Both the position numbers and the translations under genes were made by a program. The notes under the pieces were generated by a model. That model was not told where the DNA came from. It ran no database searches and saw nothing but the letters and a program-made list of their open reading frames with translations. From Limnanthes douglasii subsp. nivea (Eukaryota; Streptophyta; Magnoliopsida; Brassicales; Limnanthaceae): DNA of 64,000 nucleotides. The stretch spans positions 342,747,081 to 342,811,080 of the forward strand of contig JAUPFV010000001.1 of the NCBI GenBank assembly GCA_036936605.1, given 5' to 3'. Below, in pieces: positions 48,305-59,377 of this stretch. Position 1 is the first letter of the stretch, and every line of letters begins with the position of its first letter.

Positions 48305-49582
48305 TCTCTTTTAACTCTGGAAACCACTTCGGTTGGACCCAAGGTCCTCGTTTATTCCTGGACTGCTGGCTCTGAGTTGGATTTTGGTGGGATCAAATCT
48401 GTTTGGCCCTGTTGGACCCCTGTCCGGTTTCTTTGGCCTTGTATCCGGACTGATTCTGGTTTAGAGCAGCTGGGGCAAACCTCACTTGTCTGTGTACCAT
48501 ATTCTTCTTAGTTTCATCCACGTTGATTTGCTTTCCCACATGATTTAGCAAACCGCCCGGATTTCTAGGGTTTAACCCTTGTCTCAAAGAAGCTATTGCT
48601 ACTTGCTCAAAGCAATTAGCTAACCCATTCTTGGTATTTACGAACCAGTTTATATAGTCTTTTAGTGACTCATTTGGCTTTTGGGCACAATGGATAATAA
48701 TATTTACATTTCCCTTCACCTCTTTACTCCCCACAAACTGCCTTCAGAAGGCAACCCAAAATGTGTCGAAGCTTCTGATACAACCATGTAGCAAATTGTT
48801 GTACCATTTCAGAGCACTTCCTGTAAAGGATTGGGAGAAGGCCCTACACAGAAGTTTGTCATCGTTATCAAAATTCATCATAAATTTTTTAAACTGTCCA
48901 GGTGGTTGTCCGGGTCTTTGCTTCTATTGTATTTCTCCATTTTAGTACTGTCAAACCTTTTAGGAAGGTTTCCAGATAGTATCTTGGCAGACAATGGTGA
49001 TTGCCTCCAATTCCGACTACGACTAAAGACCATGTCTTCATTAGGTGTTGCAAAAATACCTGGCTCATCATGGAAAGCAAAAGGATCAATCAACAGTTGG
49101 TCCACATGTCTATGACTATGGTTGTGGCTGTGAGACGACCATTTTCCCAGATGCCTCTTTAGTCTTCCATGCCTATATCTCTTTCTTGAATACTTTTTAA
49201 CTAGCTTTTGCTTCTTCTTGGACCTCCCTTCATCACTGCTTAATGATAAAGACTCTTCAAGCTCAGCTTCGTTCGAAGAGCTACTAGAGGACTTAGAGTC
49301 TGAACTCTCCACCAGCTTAGTCCGGTGAGACTTCTTAGAGCTCACATGGGTCTTTTTCGTACTTAAATAGGTCTTTGCTGATGGATCATTCTCCATTGGA
49401 TTGTCAGTATGGTGAATGGCTGACGCCTTGGACTTCTCATTTAAACCCATCTCTGCCTTTTTAATGGCCCTCAACGCTTCCATTTCAGCTATTAACTTAT
49501 CTTGTTATTCGGTGGTGTATTTATTGTTCTCCCCAACGACCTCCACCACAGGTGGTGGAATTGCTTGCTCATTCAGATCCAT
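48305..49582 (-). pseudogene. Inner gypsy gag
   Basis: The likely start is ATG at 49582 (MDLNEQAIPPPVVEVV), interrupted by a TAA about 22 codons later; the frame continues as 48878-49483. That part is charged and has a Ser/Asp-rich stretch, then KMEKYNRSKDPDNHLD near 48930, the opening of the capsid domain. 48393-48734 contains QKPNESLKDYINWFVNTK, the characteristic gag core. Capsid-like structural protein of the element. Confidence 0.82.
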
Positions 49583-49633
49583 CATACATGTCTTTTTGCT
49601 GGTTTTGAATGCTAGATTTAGGCACCTTCTCCT

Positions 49634-49651
49634 CCCACCATGGTCGCCAAT
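49634..49651 (-). other. Inner gypsy primer-binding site
   Basis: Two bases inside the 5' LTR the minus strand reads TTGGCGACCATGGTGGG. TGG start and position fit a primer-binding site. I do not assign the tRNA with certainty. Confidence 0.65.
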
Positions 49652-49652
49652 T

Positions 49653-50029
49653 TGATGAGGTTTATTTTGAACTAAGGGTAATTTTGTCTAGTGTTTTGGA
49701 AAGTTTAGAAAGTATTAAATGTTTTAGTATGAAGTAGAGAGAGATTTGAGCTGCCTGGTTGTATTAAATGTCCATTACCCTCATTAATGAAAGTAGTTGG
49801 GGTATTTATATCATTAATTATGGAGTCATGGGCTTTCGGGTCACATTATGGAACCAGGTCAAGTTTAAGGACCCATTTACTTATTAAGTATTGGCACATA
49901 GCTTAGTTAGAAAGTGTTTAGTCATTTTTTACTTTTGTCTAGTCCGAATAGTTCAGTGGCAAGTTTATGTTTGAATTTCCCTTGTCCGAAAATCTCAGTA
50001 CGTAGTGATTAAGTTATCCGGACTCATCA
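49653..50029 (-). repeat. Inner gypsy 5' LTR (377 bp)
   Basis: TGATGAG...CTCATCA ends, near-identical to 40941-41319, followed on the inner side by the primer site and on the outer side by the AGTTC target duplication. Confidence 0.93.
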
Positions 50030-50034
50030 AGTTC

Positions 50035-51770
50035 AGGTTCTGTTTATCGTGGTAGACTGTCCGACCAAATACAACACTATTTTTTAGAAGCTCATTGTTG
50101 TCCAGGATGTATGTGTACCATCAACAGTTCACCAGTATTTGAAGTACATTATCATAAATCCTGTTAGTGTAGTCCAAAATGATCAACAAGTAGCTAGAGA
50201 GTGTTATACAACGACTTTGCAAACTAGAAAGACTATGGTCAATGATCCAATGGCGAAATAACAATCAGGGGTCGCCCTAAGATGGTGATGGCGTATATGA
50301 TCCAAGGAAGACCCCGGGTTCATTGGTAGTAGGTAAAAGTGTGGAAGTGTACGAGTTTCATAATAGGAGAAGCTTACGAATAGGTACGCTATTATCACCT
50401 ATACTACGTTACCAATTGTTGTGAGTATTTATATGAAAATCTGGAGGTTTTCGGTTGGAAACCAACAATGTTGTCGGGGTTCCTTCCAGGTTGATATGTC
50501 ACAGTTTAGCTTTGAATCCTAAAGTTAAGCCTATTATTCAAAAGAGGAGAATGTTTTCAGTAGAAACATCTGAAGAAATTATGACCGAAGTAGACTGGTT
50601 ATCTTGGGTGAGGCATATTCGAGAAGCCCATTATCTATAATGGACCGCAAATCTAGTGTTGGTAAAAAAGAAAAACGAAAAATGAAGGACGTGTGTTGAC
50701 TTCACTAATTTAAATAGAGTATGTTCAAATGATCTATTTCATGTTCCAATAGTTGACCAACTTATAAATTCAACTTTGAGAAATAAAAGTATCTCTTTTA
50801 TGGATGTTTTTGCTCGGTATAATCATATTCAAATGAATCTGAAGGATCAGGAAAGTACTACATTTATAACTGACAGAGGTTTCTATTGTTATCGGGTTAT
50901 GTTGTTTGGTCTAAAACATATTGGAGCTACATACCAAATATTAGTCAATAAAGCTTTCGTTCCTCAAATTGGAAGGAATATAGAGGTTTATATTGATGAC
51001 ATACTAGTTAAGAGTTTGACAGATGATAAACACCTTCGGGACTTGGAAGAAACCTTCGTGACTTTAAGAGCCATACATTTAAAGTTAAATCTAGAGAAGT
51101 GTACTTTTAATGTCCGATCAAGGAAGTTCTTGGGGTATATCATAAGTGAAAAAGGTATAGAAGCTTATCATGATCAATTGAAGGATTTGATATCAATGAA
51201 TCTTCCTTGGATGATCAAATAGGTGCAAATTTTGACATGAAGGTTGTCAGCTCTAAACAGATTCATTTCTAGATATATCTAGATAAATGTGCATTTTTTC
51301 TAAGTGTTACAACAGTCAAATGAATTTTCTTGGACACTATAATGTGAAATTGCATTTACCATTATTAAAGAGCATTTATCATCACCAGAAGTATTGTCTA
51401 AGTCATAAGTTGAAGAGAAATTATTTTACCATTATGAAGCAGCTTTAGCTGGATTAAGGTTTGCAAGTATTTATAGGGCACAGAAAGTTCCTTTACAAAC
51501 AGATTCCCAACTGGTAGCAAATCACATGTCAGGGATATCCGAACCTAAAAAAGAATAACTCATCATGTATTTGCGTGAACTATGATGGTTGGTTTGTTTG
51601 TTTGATGACATGACTGTTAAGAACATTAATCGATAGGAAAATATTGTTGCCAACTCTTTAGAAACTATTGCATATACTGAAGAATATCATGGATTTTATT
51701 ACAAGAGTGTCCTTCTATATTGATAAGGTTGGTACAATGAAAAATATTATGAGGAAATGTTTGTGACTAC
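50035..51770 (+). pseudogene. Outer gypsy protease end, RT and RNase-H-like region
   Basis: Protease similarity resumes at once with VDCPTKYNTI, then STVHQYLKYI and QQVARECYTT. RT: 50455-50640 has CHSLALNPKVKPIIQKRR and IREAHYL; 50776-51222 has SFMDVFARYNHI, EVYIDDILVKS (YIDD box at about 50989-51000) and LGYIISEKGI. Then the connection and start of RNase H run to about 51410. From there the sequence passes directly to the additional RNase-H-like domain (YEAALAGL, QTDSQL, ENIVANSLETIAY). This suggests deletion of the first RNase H. The last Asp of the extra domain reads Asn. Confidence 0.8.
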
Positions 51771-51774
51771 TGAA

Positions 51775-52985
51775 AAAGACCGAGAAGATTGGCGATTTGA
51801 TTTTAAGATTTTTTACTTAAAGGAACAATGCTTGTTGACACCAAGTTAGCTAATATATTGAGATTTAGAGCCCATGGTTATAAAATATTAGATGAAGTAT
51901 TGTATACAAAATCTTTGAGTAGGCCACTATTACGATGTTTAGGAAAGAACAAATCTCTTGATGTTTTATCCGAACTATATGACGGGAGGTCTCTGCTCAT
52001 TATGGATTTAAGGCTTTGACGAGAAGGTTTTTGTTGGCGGATTATCATTTTCCTGCAATACTAAATTATGCTAAAACTTTAGTACGACATTGTGATACTT
52101 GTCATCTTTAATTTTAGTTTTCGAAGAAATCCTTTTTTATAGATAGGAATTGGACTTAGTATGACCACTGCACATAGCTTCGGGAGGACGTCAAACAATT
52201 ATAATGGAAGTGGATTATTTTTTAAAATAGGATGAAGCCAAACCTTTGTTGGGGACAATAGCTAAAGATGTTATAAAATTCATTGTCTTAAATATTTGTT
52301 ACCGATTTGGGGTTCCTTGAAGAATTACTACAACAGTCGACCGTATTTTAATAACAAAGAAATGACTTCTTTCTGTAATTCGAGGGAAATTACACAATAT
52401 TTTTCAACACATTTTCGCCCCAAAGCAAAAGGCCAAGTGAAAGTTACTAATAGAACTATCTTAGAAGGTTTGAAGAAAAAGTGGACAGATACAGTTGCGA
52501 AATGGACTAATTATCTTCAATAGATATTATGTGCTTATAGAACGACACCTAGAGTACCAACTCAAGTGAATCCTTTTACGTTAGTATATGAGATGGATAC
52601 AGTCAGTCCCGCTGAGTTAACACTTCCATCTTATACAGTACATAATTTTGAAAAGCATGTTAACGAGGAGGCTAGACGAAGATAACTTGATTTGATTGAG
52701 GAAAAACGGGTTAAGGCACATTTTAACTTGATGCATTATCAAACTTTGATAAGAAGTCGCTGTAGTTTGAGGGTGAAAGGAAGATATTTCAAGGTAGTAG
52801 ACAAGGTTTTGAAAAATGTAATCTTGCGTACAAAGGATAAAAGATTGGGAAAAATTGCTCCAAACTGGGAATGACCATATTCAGTGGTAAAGAGGATTAA
52901 ACTAAACACATATCGCCTCCAAGAAAAAAGGAGAGACTTTTGCAGCATCCTTGGAACATTAGGTATTTAAAGTTGTATTGTGAGT
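51775..52985 (+). pseudogene. Outer gypsy integrase
   Basis: Zinc-binding remnant RHCDTCHL near 52085. Core: IMEVDYFLK (Asp of the catalytic triad, 52205), NICYRFGVP (52285) and PKAKGQVKVTNRTILEGLKKK (52415). C-terminal: VLRTKDKRLGKIAPNWE, with the GPY region broken by a TGA (near 52873). Multiple stops. Ends near 52985. Confidence 0.78.
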
Positions 52986-53199
52986 AATTTTTGGCATATT
53001 TATAGTATTGTTATTTTCTTACTTGTATAGCTTGTATGATGGCATACTATTTCCTCGCCTGGTGGCTCATGAAGGTTTTAATGAGTATATATACGGAGTT
53101 TTAAATACAATTTATTTTGATGCAAATAAACATTTTTTGAGATTTTGATCTCCTTTTTGGAATTTTTCATAACATCAAGACAGTCATTTGTACTGACAT

Positions 53200-55826
53200 C
53201 TACAACAGCTTTGATGACAACATCTTTTTTTCCTCGAATTTGATCTTGTACGATTCTAAGTCTTTAAGGGCTTTATTTCTCCCTGCTTTACTCTCGTCGT
53301 ATAGTTTCTTCACCATAGCTTGCTTTGAATTCTCCTCATCAATCTCAGCTTGGTGTTTCAGCTTGAGTTCCTCCAAATCTTTCTTATGATTGCAATCCAT
53401 GAGATTTTTATTTGAATGACCATGTTGTGAAACTCTGATCTATCTATTTGAAAGGCTTGGAATTGCTCGAAGAGGTGCTTGTTATAGATACCATCCCACC
53501 TTTTGTTGTGAATATATTATGTTTTCCACCAAGTCACGTATTTTCAAGCTTCGCCAGTTGGTTTCGTGTAGAGATGATAGCACCTTTTAGGTTTGAAAAA
53601 GGTATGAGTAGTTTCAGAATTTCCTCAAATGGCTCACTTGGAGAATATGAAGGAAATAACTCATATAAGTTATAGGCCTTCGAGGGAGCGGCCCGAGGAG
53701 GAGTTACATTTTGGTTTTGAGGAAAGTTAGGTTGATTGTCAACCAGTGCTAGTGCATTATCCGCGACAGTTTGAGCAATTTTGTTGCCAGTTTGAATAAT
53801 GTAGTTTTGGATTTCTTTAATCTGAGGGTCCATGTAAAGGTCTTGATCTTCATCTTTTTTTTTTCTACTTCCTCGGCAGTTATGGTCGGATTTGGGGAGA
53901 ATACATCAATTATGTCTTCTGTCATAGTTGTTGGAGGAGTTTTTGAGGAGCTCTTATTTTTCTTCGAAGTAGTACCTTTTTTATCTTTTTGGAGGACTCA
54001 GCTTGGGTTTCTTCAGTATCAGGAGGCTTAAATTTGGTACCTTTTCTCTTCGATTTTTTGGGCTATTTTTCTTTGGCTCTTTTGAATAACCACATTGAGA
54101 TTGTTTTTCTTTTTACTCTTATTTGGTAAATGGATTTGCGCTCTATTCCGGACAGGAAGGATAATGCGTGCACTTGGCGCATCCAATCTTCTTACAATGT
54201 CTCCTGCACCAGGAGGCTCAATCAATTTCCCAGAGGTATGACAGAGTTTGAGGAAAGCTTCCATATGTGACTTTGGAAAAAGTTCAGAGGCAAGAATGCC
54301 TTATGAAATTCGTTGGACCATTTTCTTTCTACCCATTCAGTTAGCTTCACAAATGTCTCATAGACAACATCTTTGTGAATTTTGCATCACCTCAAAATCT
54401 CTATGGAAAACAACACGAGTTAATATGATTTGAAGGAAAATAACGTTTAAAACAAAATTTTTAATATATTACTTATTGGTGCTCTTCTATTTGAGATTTG
54501 GCCTCAAAGGATTGTCGGTTGAGATTTCTTTGCCATTCTCTTAAGCACTAGAAATAAAAAAGAATATTTGCTTCCATATTTTGTCTGCCTCAAGGAGAAT
54601 GTCAATAAAATTTGAGGAATTTCCGAAGGTCAGGTAGTAGAAAAGCGGAACACGGTTCTTTGAAAGTCCAGTCTGTGTCATGAATTACTCTATTGGTAAA
54701 GCTATATTCGCAAGTTTTGATGCCATTATACTGGGTAGTAGAGTAAACCATAGGTCCAGACTTGCTTGCGTTGGGAATATATCAATTATTTCGAAGTAAT
54801 CTACCATAATTGGGTCCAAAAGAAACCGAAGACCCTAGTTTAAATTTTTTGGGTAGACCACTAGCTCATACTCTCCACATAAAAGTGGGGTCTCTCTTAC
54901 CAAGGGTAATCGAAGGGTAATGTTGTCAAGAATACCTCACTGCCACATTAGAATATCTTCTTCAGATTGGTTGAAGTACTCATATTTCACATTATTAAGT
55001 GCAATAAGGTATTTAAGGAGGACATCCTTAAGGTTGACACTTAGATGTAGAGAAATCTCCTTGGGAAGGGTGATGGTTTCCTTGATTTTCTTCTTCTTTT
55101 CTTTTCCGGAGCTGGTTTTTTTGTAGTATCACATTCGGAATCAGAGGGAGCAAAACTTCCTAGGTTTTGAATCTCTAAATCAGTTTCTTTCCTAGATTCT
55201 GATATAACAATCTTCTCGGAAACCTCGTCTCGAAGTTGTGGAGGGTCAGCAGTGAAAGGTATGGTTTGGGAGCTATCAGGTATATTTGAAGATTTTTTTT
55301 ATTGACAAAGACGTCCCATTCGATGGAGAAGTGATGTAGTGGGATTTGGTAAAGTATTGAGATCTTCAGAATCTCTCATAGCCATGAACTGATTTTTTTG
55401 AGGAGTTTCTTTGTTTATGCGAAGAGGTTGGCTTTTTTAGAAGAGGCTTTTGGTTTTTTTCAATGAGGTTTTTCTTTGTTCATTTGAGGAGTTTGCTTTC
55501 GGTTGATTCAATGAGATTGGTTTTTATGAGAAACTGCCTCTTTATTGTTTCGATGAGGTCTTTCTTTGTTGATTTGAGGAGTTAGCTTTTGGTTGATTCG
55601 AGGATGTTATTGTGAGAAGGTTTTGTGGGCTAGATGAGAAGGAGTGTTTGAGGAACCTCTAATGAAATAAGAGATGGTGATTCTTTTGTAGGAGGCCAAC
55701 GACAGTAAGTGGTTGTTTGGGTGATGTGTTTGGTTTATCGTCGACGATTCTGACGACTTCTCTTTCAGCAGCTCTTTGTGTAATGTTAAGCCAATCCCAG
55801 CAGTTCTTCAAGTCAAATATAAACAT
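53200..55826 (-). pseudogene. Antisense ORF of outer gypsy element
   Basis: Opposite strand to its element, between integrase and 3' LTR. The N-terminus at 55826 (MFIFDLKNCWDWLN...) resembles the inner antisense ORF start (MFTARNTLVKGGWLE). The core near 54900-54540 reads LRFLLDPIMVDYFEIIDIF, then QASLDLWFTLLPSIMASKL and RVPLFYYLTFGNSSNFID. It aligns with FRFPLDLEIVRYFHLIKLY, then YSLLACIMASRL and HIPFYHHNMGNNFKVID of the inner ORF. Further frames at 54028-54264, 53534-53833 and 53200-53400 encode a basic stretch, a Pro/Asn-rich stretch and a Lys/Glu-rich coiled-coil-like tail. Broken by stops; introns possible. Confidence 0.65.
55380..55630. repeat. Degenerate tandem repeats in antisense ORF 5' part
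   Basis: Units of about 80 bp sharing TTTCTTTGTT-ATTTGAGGAGTT and GGTTGATTC. They lie in the N-terminal low-complexity part of the antisense frame, like the KPSxSEAS repeats of the inner ORF. Confidence 0.5.
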
Positions 55827-56420
55827 GAGAAATGGGGATCAGAAGAAGGTTGAAAGCGGTATGTAAAGGATGAACACGACGACGATAGTGGAGGAGTAAA
55901 TTTCTCAAGGAACTTTCTATCTCTATCTCTATAATTTATGTGTGGTACAAAAAACAACTACTAAGGTAGTATTTATAAAGGAACTAATGAATATGGGTTT
56001 GGGCTTTTGAGAGAAGGATTTGAAAGGTCGACAAGCGTCTATAGGTTGAAATATGAATCGACAGATAATGGGTGTCTAGTTTAAAGTAAGTAGACACATG
56101 TAACGTGTTAGAATTAGATGGTATGCATGCCCAAAAAATTCTATGACCTTCTATTTTGTTTTAGGAAGATATATAAATTAAGCTTTTGGAGAATTTCGAT
56201 GATTAACCAATTATGATTAATTCCACCAAGGAATAATGATGAATGATTTGAGAGGCCAAACGATTTTTCTAAGTGAAGTAAGATAAAGATACGGTCTAAA
56301 TTATCCAAGAAACGTATACGATTGGGGCCGAGGAGGGTGCTTATACCAGTTTCACGACAAGAGAGATGCAAAAAGGCTTATATATAATCAGTGTTAGTAC
56401 TTCCTTAAGATTCTTCACAA

Positions 56421-56436
56421 GAGCCAAGGGGGCTAC
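56421..56436 (+). other. Outer gypsy polypurine tract
   Basis: GAGCCAAGGGGGCTAC directly abuts the 3' LTR start TGATAAGG. Confidence 0.75.
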
Positions 56437-56806
56437 TGATAAGGATATAACTAATTGATGAGTGAAAATAATAACTAGTAGTATTATTATTTGAGTATTT
56501 TATAGTTAAAAGATTTACACAATGTATATATCAAGGACTAAGTGTGCAATTTATTGTAAATGTGTTTGTATTAAGTATAAGAGTGGGGTAAAATATCCTA
56601 GTTTCTAACTGAATCTGTTACTTATAACCACCCATGCCTATAAATAGTGGGTGAGCATTGAAAATAAAGTTGATCGACACTTTGACTTATAATAGTTCTT
56701 AATTACTTTCTCTTTCTTAGACTTAAGTTATTTTCTCTCTCTAGAATTACGCCAAATTGTATTTGTTATCCTATTTTACCTTCATAAAAAGAATCAATAC
56801 TTATCA
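56437..56806 (+). repeat. Outer gypsy 3' LTR (370 bp)
   Basis: Ends TGATAAG and CTTATCA form a perfect inverted repeat. Internal sequence matches the left LTR. The copia RT reading resumes immediately after the AATTT target duplication. Confidence 0.92.
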
Positions 56807-57330
56807 AATTTATCGACCGAAAAAAGTTATCAACTTTAAGTGGGGGTTTCTGTCAACGTGAATATAAACATGACAAAAACTCGTCTCAAAGCAAGACTTA
56901 TTGGAAAACTATATGCTCAAACTTAAGGTGTTGAATAATGTAATACATTTTCTCTAGTAGCTAAGTTTATCTTTATTTGTTTATTTGTTATTTTAACATC
57001 TTTAAATGATTGATTATTGCATTATTTACATAAAAAATGTATTCTTACATAGAGATCTCCAAGAAGAAGTGTATGTGGAGCAACCACCTAAGTTTGTTGC
57101 TTAGGGAGAGAAGGGAAAGGTATTGCCGTTTGTATAAATCATTATATGGATTAAAGAAAAGTCCTCGTGCTTGGTTTAGAAGGTTTAGTGATGCACTTAT
57201 TGAATTTAAAAGTCAAAGTAGATACATGTTGATTATTCTGTGTTTTATAAACGGTATGTAAATTATATTATACTCGTTGTTCAATATGTTAATGACATCA
57301 TTATTACAGGGCATAATAGTGAAAGCATTT
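56807..57330 (+). pseudogene. Copia reverse transcriptase, middle part
   Basis: Continues the RT cut at 38465. Blocks: KKVINFKWGF (56825), SKQDLLENYMLKL (56900), IKNVFLHRDLQEEVYVEQPPKFVA (57030-57100, the conserved RT block with the first catalytic region changed), IIIWIKEKSSCLV shifted version of SLYGLKKSPRAWF (57121-57261 in another frame), and QYVNDIIITGHNSESI (57270-57330), where the YVDD box reads YVND. Decayed and inactive. Confidence 0.8.
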
Positions 57331-57720
57331 TTATGTCATTTCAGAAACAGATCCTGTTTTTTCACTCAGATATCAGAACCGGGCAATATTGGTACTCAAA
57401 TTGAACGTCTTGATGATCCCAACGAGTGTCAAAGCGTGATAGATTTTGTCACGAATTTCGGATCCTAAATTCCATTGTTTAGACGCCCAAAAGCCAATTT
57501 TCGTATATATTATTATTATCTTTAATATTTTAAGACAATTATATAATTTGTATATCTTTGGATTAGGTTTTTGGATATTTGATATTTAAAGCACCACATA
57601 CCTTAAGTTTTGGATTAGTTTTTGTTGAATTGAGATCACTTTTCTGAACTTTTGAGTTAAGTGTACCCTAGGCTTAAGATTCCATTTTCTTTGTTTTCAA
57701 TTGATATTCTGGTTATATCA
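57331..57720 (+). repeat. 5' LTR (390 bp)
   Basis: Matches 60098-60471 with considerable divergence. The opening reads TTATGT in place of TGATGT. Ends GGTTATATCA, three bases before the primer-binding site. Confidence 0.8.
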
Positions 57721-57723
57721 TCT

Positions 57724-57736
57724 TGGTATGAGAGAA
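57724..57736 (+). other. Primer-binding site (initiator Met type)
   Basis: TGGTATGAGAGAA differs from the plant Met consensus TGGTATCAGAGCC at a few positions and has the same 3-nt spacing from the LTR as at 1690-1692. Confidence 0.7.
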
Positions 57737-57779
57737 TCAGATTCATGTTACGTGGGGATTATGTCGTCGCGAAAAGACC

Positions 57780-58250
57780 AATGAGAGAATACGACGTCAA
57801 TCACTGAGATCTACAAGCGATAAGGTCTGGATCGTGTAGGCTTGATGGGGCATGGCAACACTAGAAAATTCCAGGCGACTGGAGAGCAGCTGAGTACTCT
57901 GGGAGATCAGATGAAGCAAATGCAAGAATTGATGTAGATGATGAGCACCAGATTCTGAGCTCTAAGGTCGATCAACCTACCTTCGGGTTCTGAAAAATAT
58001 TACAACTTGAGTTGGAATACTTTTGCTCTGAGGAGAGAGAAGTGCAGAGATCGTGTTCCTCCACAAAATTATCGGAACATGCCTTCAAATAATTTCTAGA
58101 TCATGCTTTCTATCAGAACACAAGCAACTAATGAGAATCATATTTCAGACTTGAGATTCCAGAATTCCATAGGGTTCTTCAACCATAAAAGTTTCTAGAT
58201 TGGATTGCATAAGTAGAAAACGTATTGGACTTCATCGAGGTTCCGAATGA
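57780..58250 (+). pseudogene. Gypsy-type gag start fragment
   Basis: After the primer site, frames encode EQLSTLGDQMKQMQELM (57880-57935), the coiled-coil-like start typical of this gag class. The region 58130-58250 resembles the capsid opening (IPEF-x-G/LQP and FLDWI-x-VE-VLDF-EVP) in broken frames. Interrupted at 58251 by the start of a related LTR. Confidence 0.55.
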
Positions 58251-58497
58251 TGATGTATCTAAAAATATAGACTGACTAGTTTCTCGTTCAGGTATCAAAA
58301 TTGGGTCAAACATGTAATCAAAATCTTCAACATGTTTGACCCAATTTTGATACCTGAACGAGAAACTAGTCAGTCTATATTTTTAGATACATCATCATTT
58401 GGAACCTCGATGAAGTCCAATACGTTTTCTACTTATGCAATCCAATCTATAAAGTTTTATGGTTGAAGAACCCTATGGAATTCTGGAATCTCAAGTC
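58148..58497. repeat. Large palindrome: 167-bp arms, 16-bp spacer
   Basis: Arms 58148-58314 and 58331-58497 are inverted copies with very few mismatches. The arm contains the gag fragment plus the first ~60 bp of an LTR (TGATGTATCTAAAAATATAG at 58251). Such DNA would extrude as a cruciform or form a hairpin RNA. Confidence 0.92.
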
Positions 58498-58900
58498 TAT
58501 CAAAATTGGGTCAAACATGTAATCAAATTGAAGATTTTGACGAGCCCGTCAGTTTTGAAAATGATGACTTTTCATAAAGTTTGATACCCAAATTCGATCT
58601 ATAAAGCCTTCAAAAATAACTTTTCATATTTAATCATTATTTAAATATTTAATTGTTATTTTTATTATTTATAGATAAACAATTTATGTTATTTTATTTT
58701 TATTTTGTATGATTAAGTTTGATGGACTACTATATAAAGTCGTCTCAGTCCTAATCGGGTGGAAGTTTTTGTTTAATAAATACTTGAGAGTTTGTCTTTG
58801 AACTTGTGTAGTTCTTCAAATCCTAGATTGGATTTTTTATCTAAACTTTTATCTTTAGATATTCTATAACTATCAGTTTCCACATATCTTTAATGTTTTT
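58498..58900 (+). repeat. Remainder of a nested LTR of the retropepsin family
   Basis: After the palindrome, TCAAAATTGGGTCAAACATG...GACGAGCCCGTCAG and AAGTTTGATACCCAAATTCGA match the minus-strand LTR at 1-217 closely. This LTR is closer to the 1-2093 element than to the flanking LTRs of its own host. The right limit is uncertain. Confidence 0.65.
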
Positions 58901-59377
58901 TCTTATTTGCTATGTTGCCTCTATTGTTTGGGGTTAGGGTTTCCAGCTACTTGTCGTCCCTTAGAAATCTTGACTCTACGAGATGATAGAAGACTCAAGT
59001 TAGTCGCAAGCAAGTTCTACGGTCGGTTTGCTCATAGTAACATCACATAAAACAGACTCGCTTGAGATAAGGTAAATCTAAAATACCAACTTGGGTTAAG
59101 TTTGTGAAATATTATAAGGCAGCGTTTTACCCTTTAATTTCAAAGAGAAAACTCCTCTCAGCAAATCCGAACCTAGCCCTAATTATAAATGGGAGAAACC
59201 GATGAAGAATAATATATTTGACAAACAAGTGTACGATGATGATTATTTACGGTCAAATATATATTTAAAATTGGTGTATTAAGAGAATAGATAACTAATA
59301 AGAATTTTTGTTTATTCTAATAAGGTAAGAAAAATAATTCGTTTGTTTCAATATCTAATGTAGGATAGAGGGAAATT

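Larger units (their letters stand above)
40941..50029 (-). mobile_element. Ty3/gypsy Tat-type element (inner), 9089 bp
   Basis: LTRs 40941-41319 and 49653-50029 are near-identical, with terminal TGATGAG/CTCATCA inverted repeats in the right copy, and are flanked by AGTTC at 40936-40940 and 50030-50034. Minus-strand order: 5' LTR, primer site, gag, protease, RT, RNase H, a second RNase-H-like domain, integrase, an antisense ORF region on the plus strand, polypurine tract, 3' LTR. A second RNase H and an antisense ORF upstream of the 3' LTR are known features of the plant Tat lineage. Frames are broken by only a few stops each, so it is younger than its host element. Confidence 0.92.
38466..56806 (+). 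mobile_element. Ty3/gypsy element (outer), inserted in copia RT and itself interrupted
   Basis: The LTRs at about 38466-38829 and 56437-56806 match closely, with small deletions in the left copy. The target duplication is AATTT (38461-38465 and 56807-56811). Order: LTR, primer site, gag, protease, [nested element 40941-50029], protease end, RT, RNase-H-type domain, integrase, antisense ORF region, polypurine tract, LTR. Without the nested element it is about 9.2 kb. The additional RNase-H-like domain and the antisense ORF fit the plant Tat lineage. It is broken by many stops. Confidence 0.88.

Noticed and set aside
47859..49655. Plus-strand frames opposite inner gypsy gag and protease
   Set aside because: Antisense shadows of well-identified gag and protease blocks.
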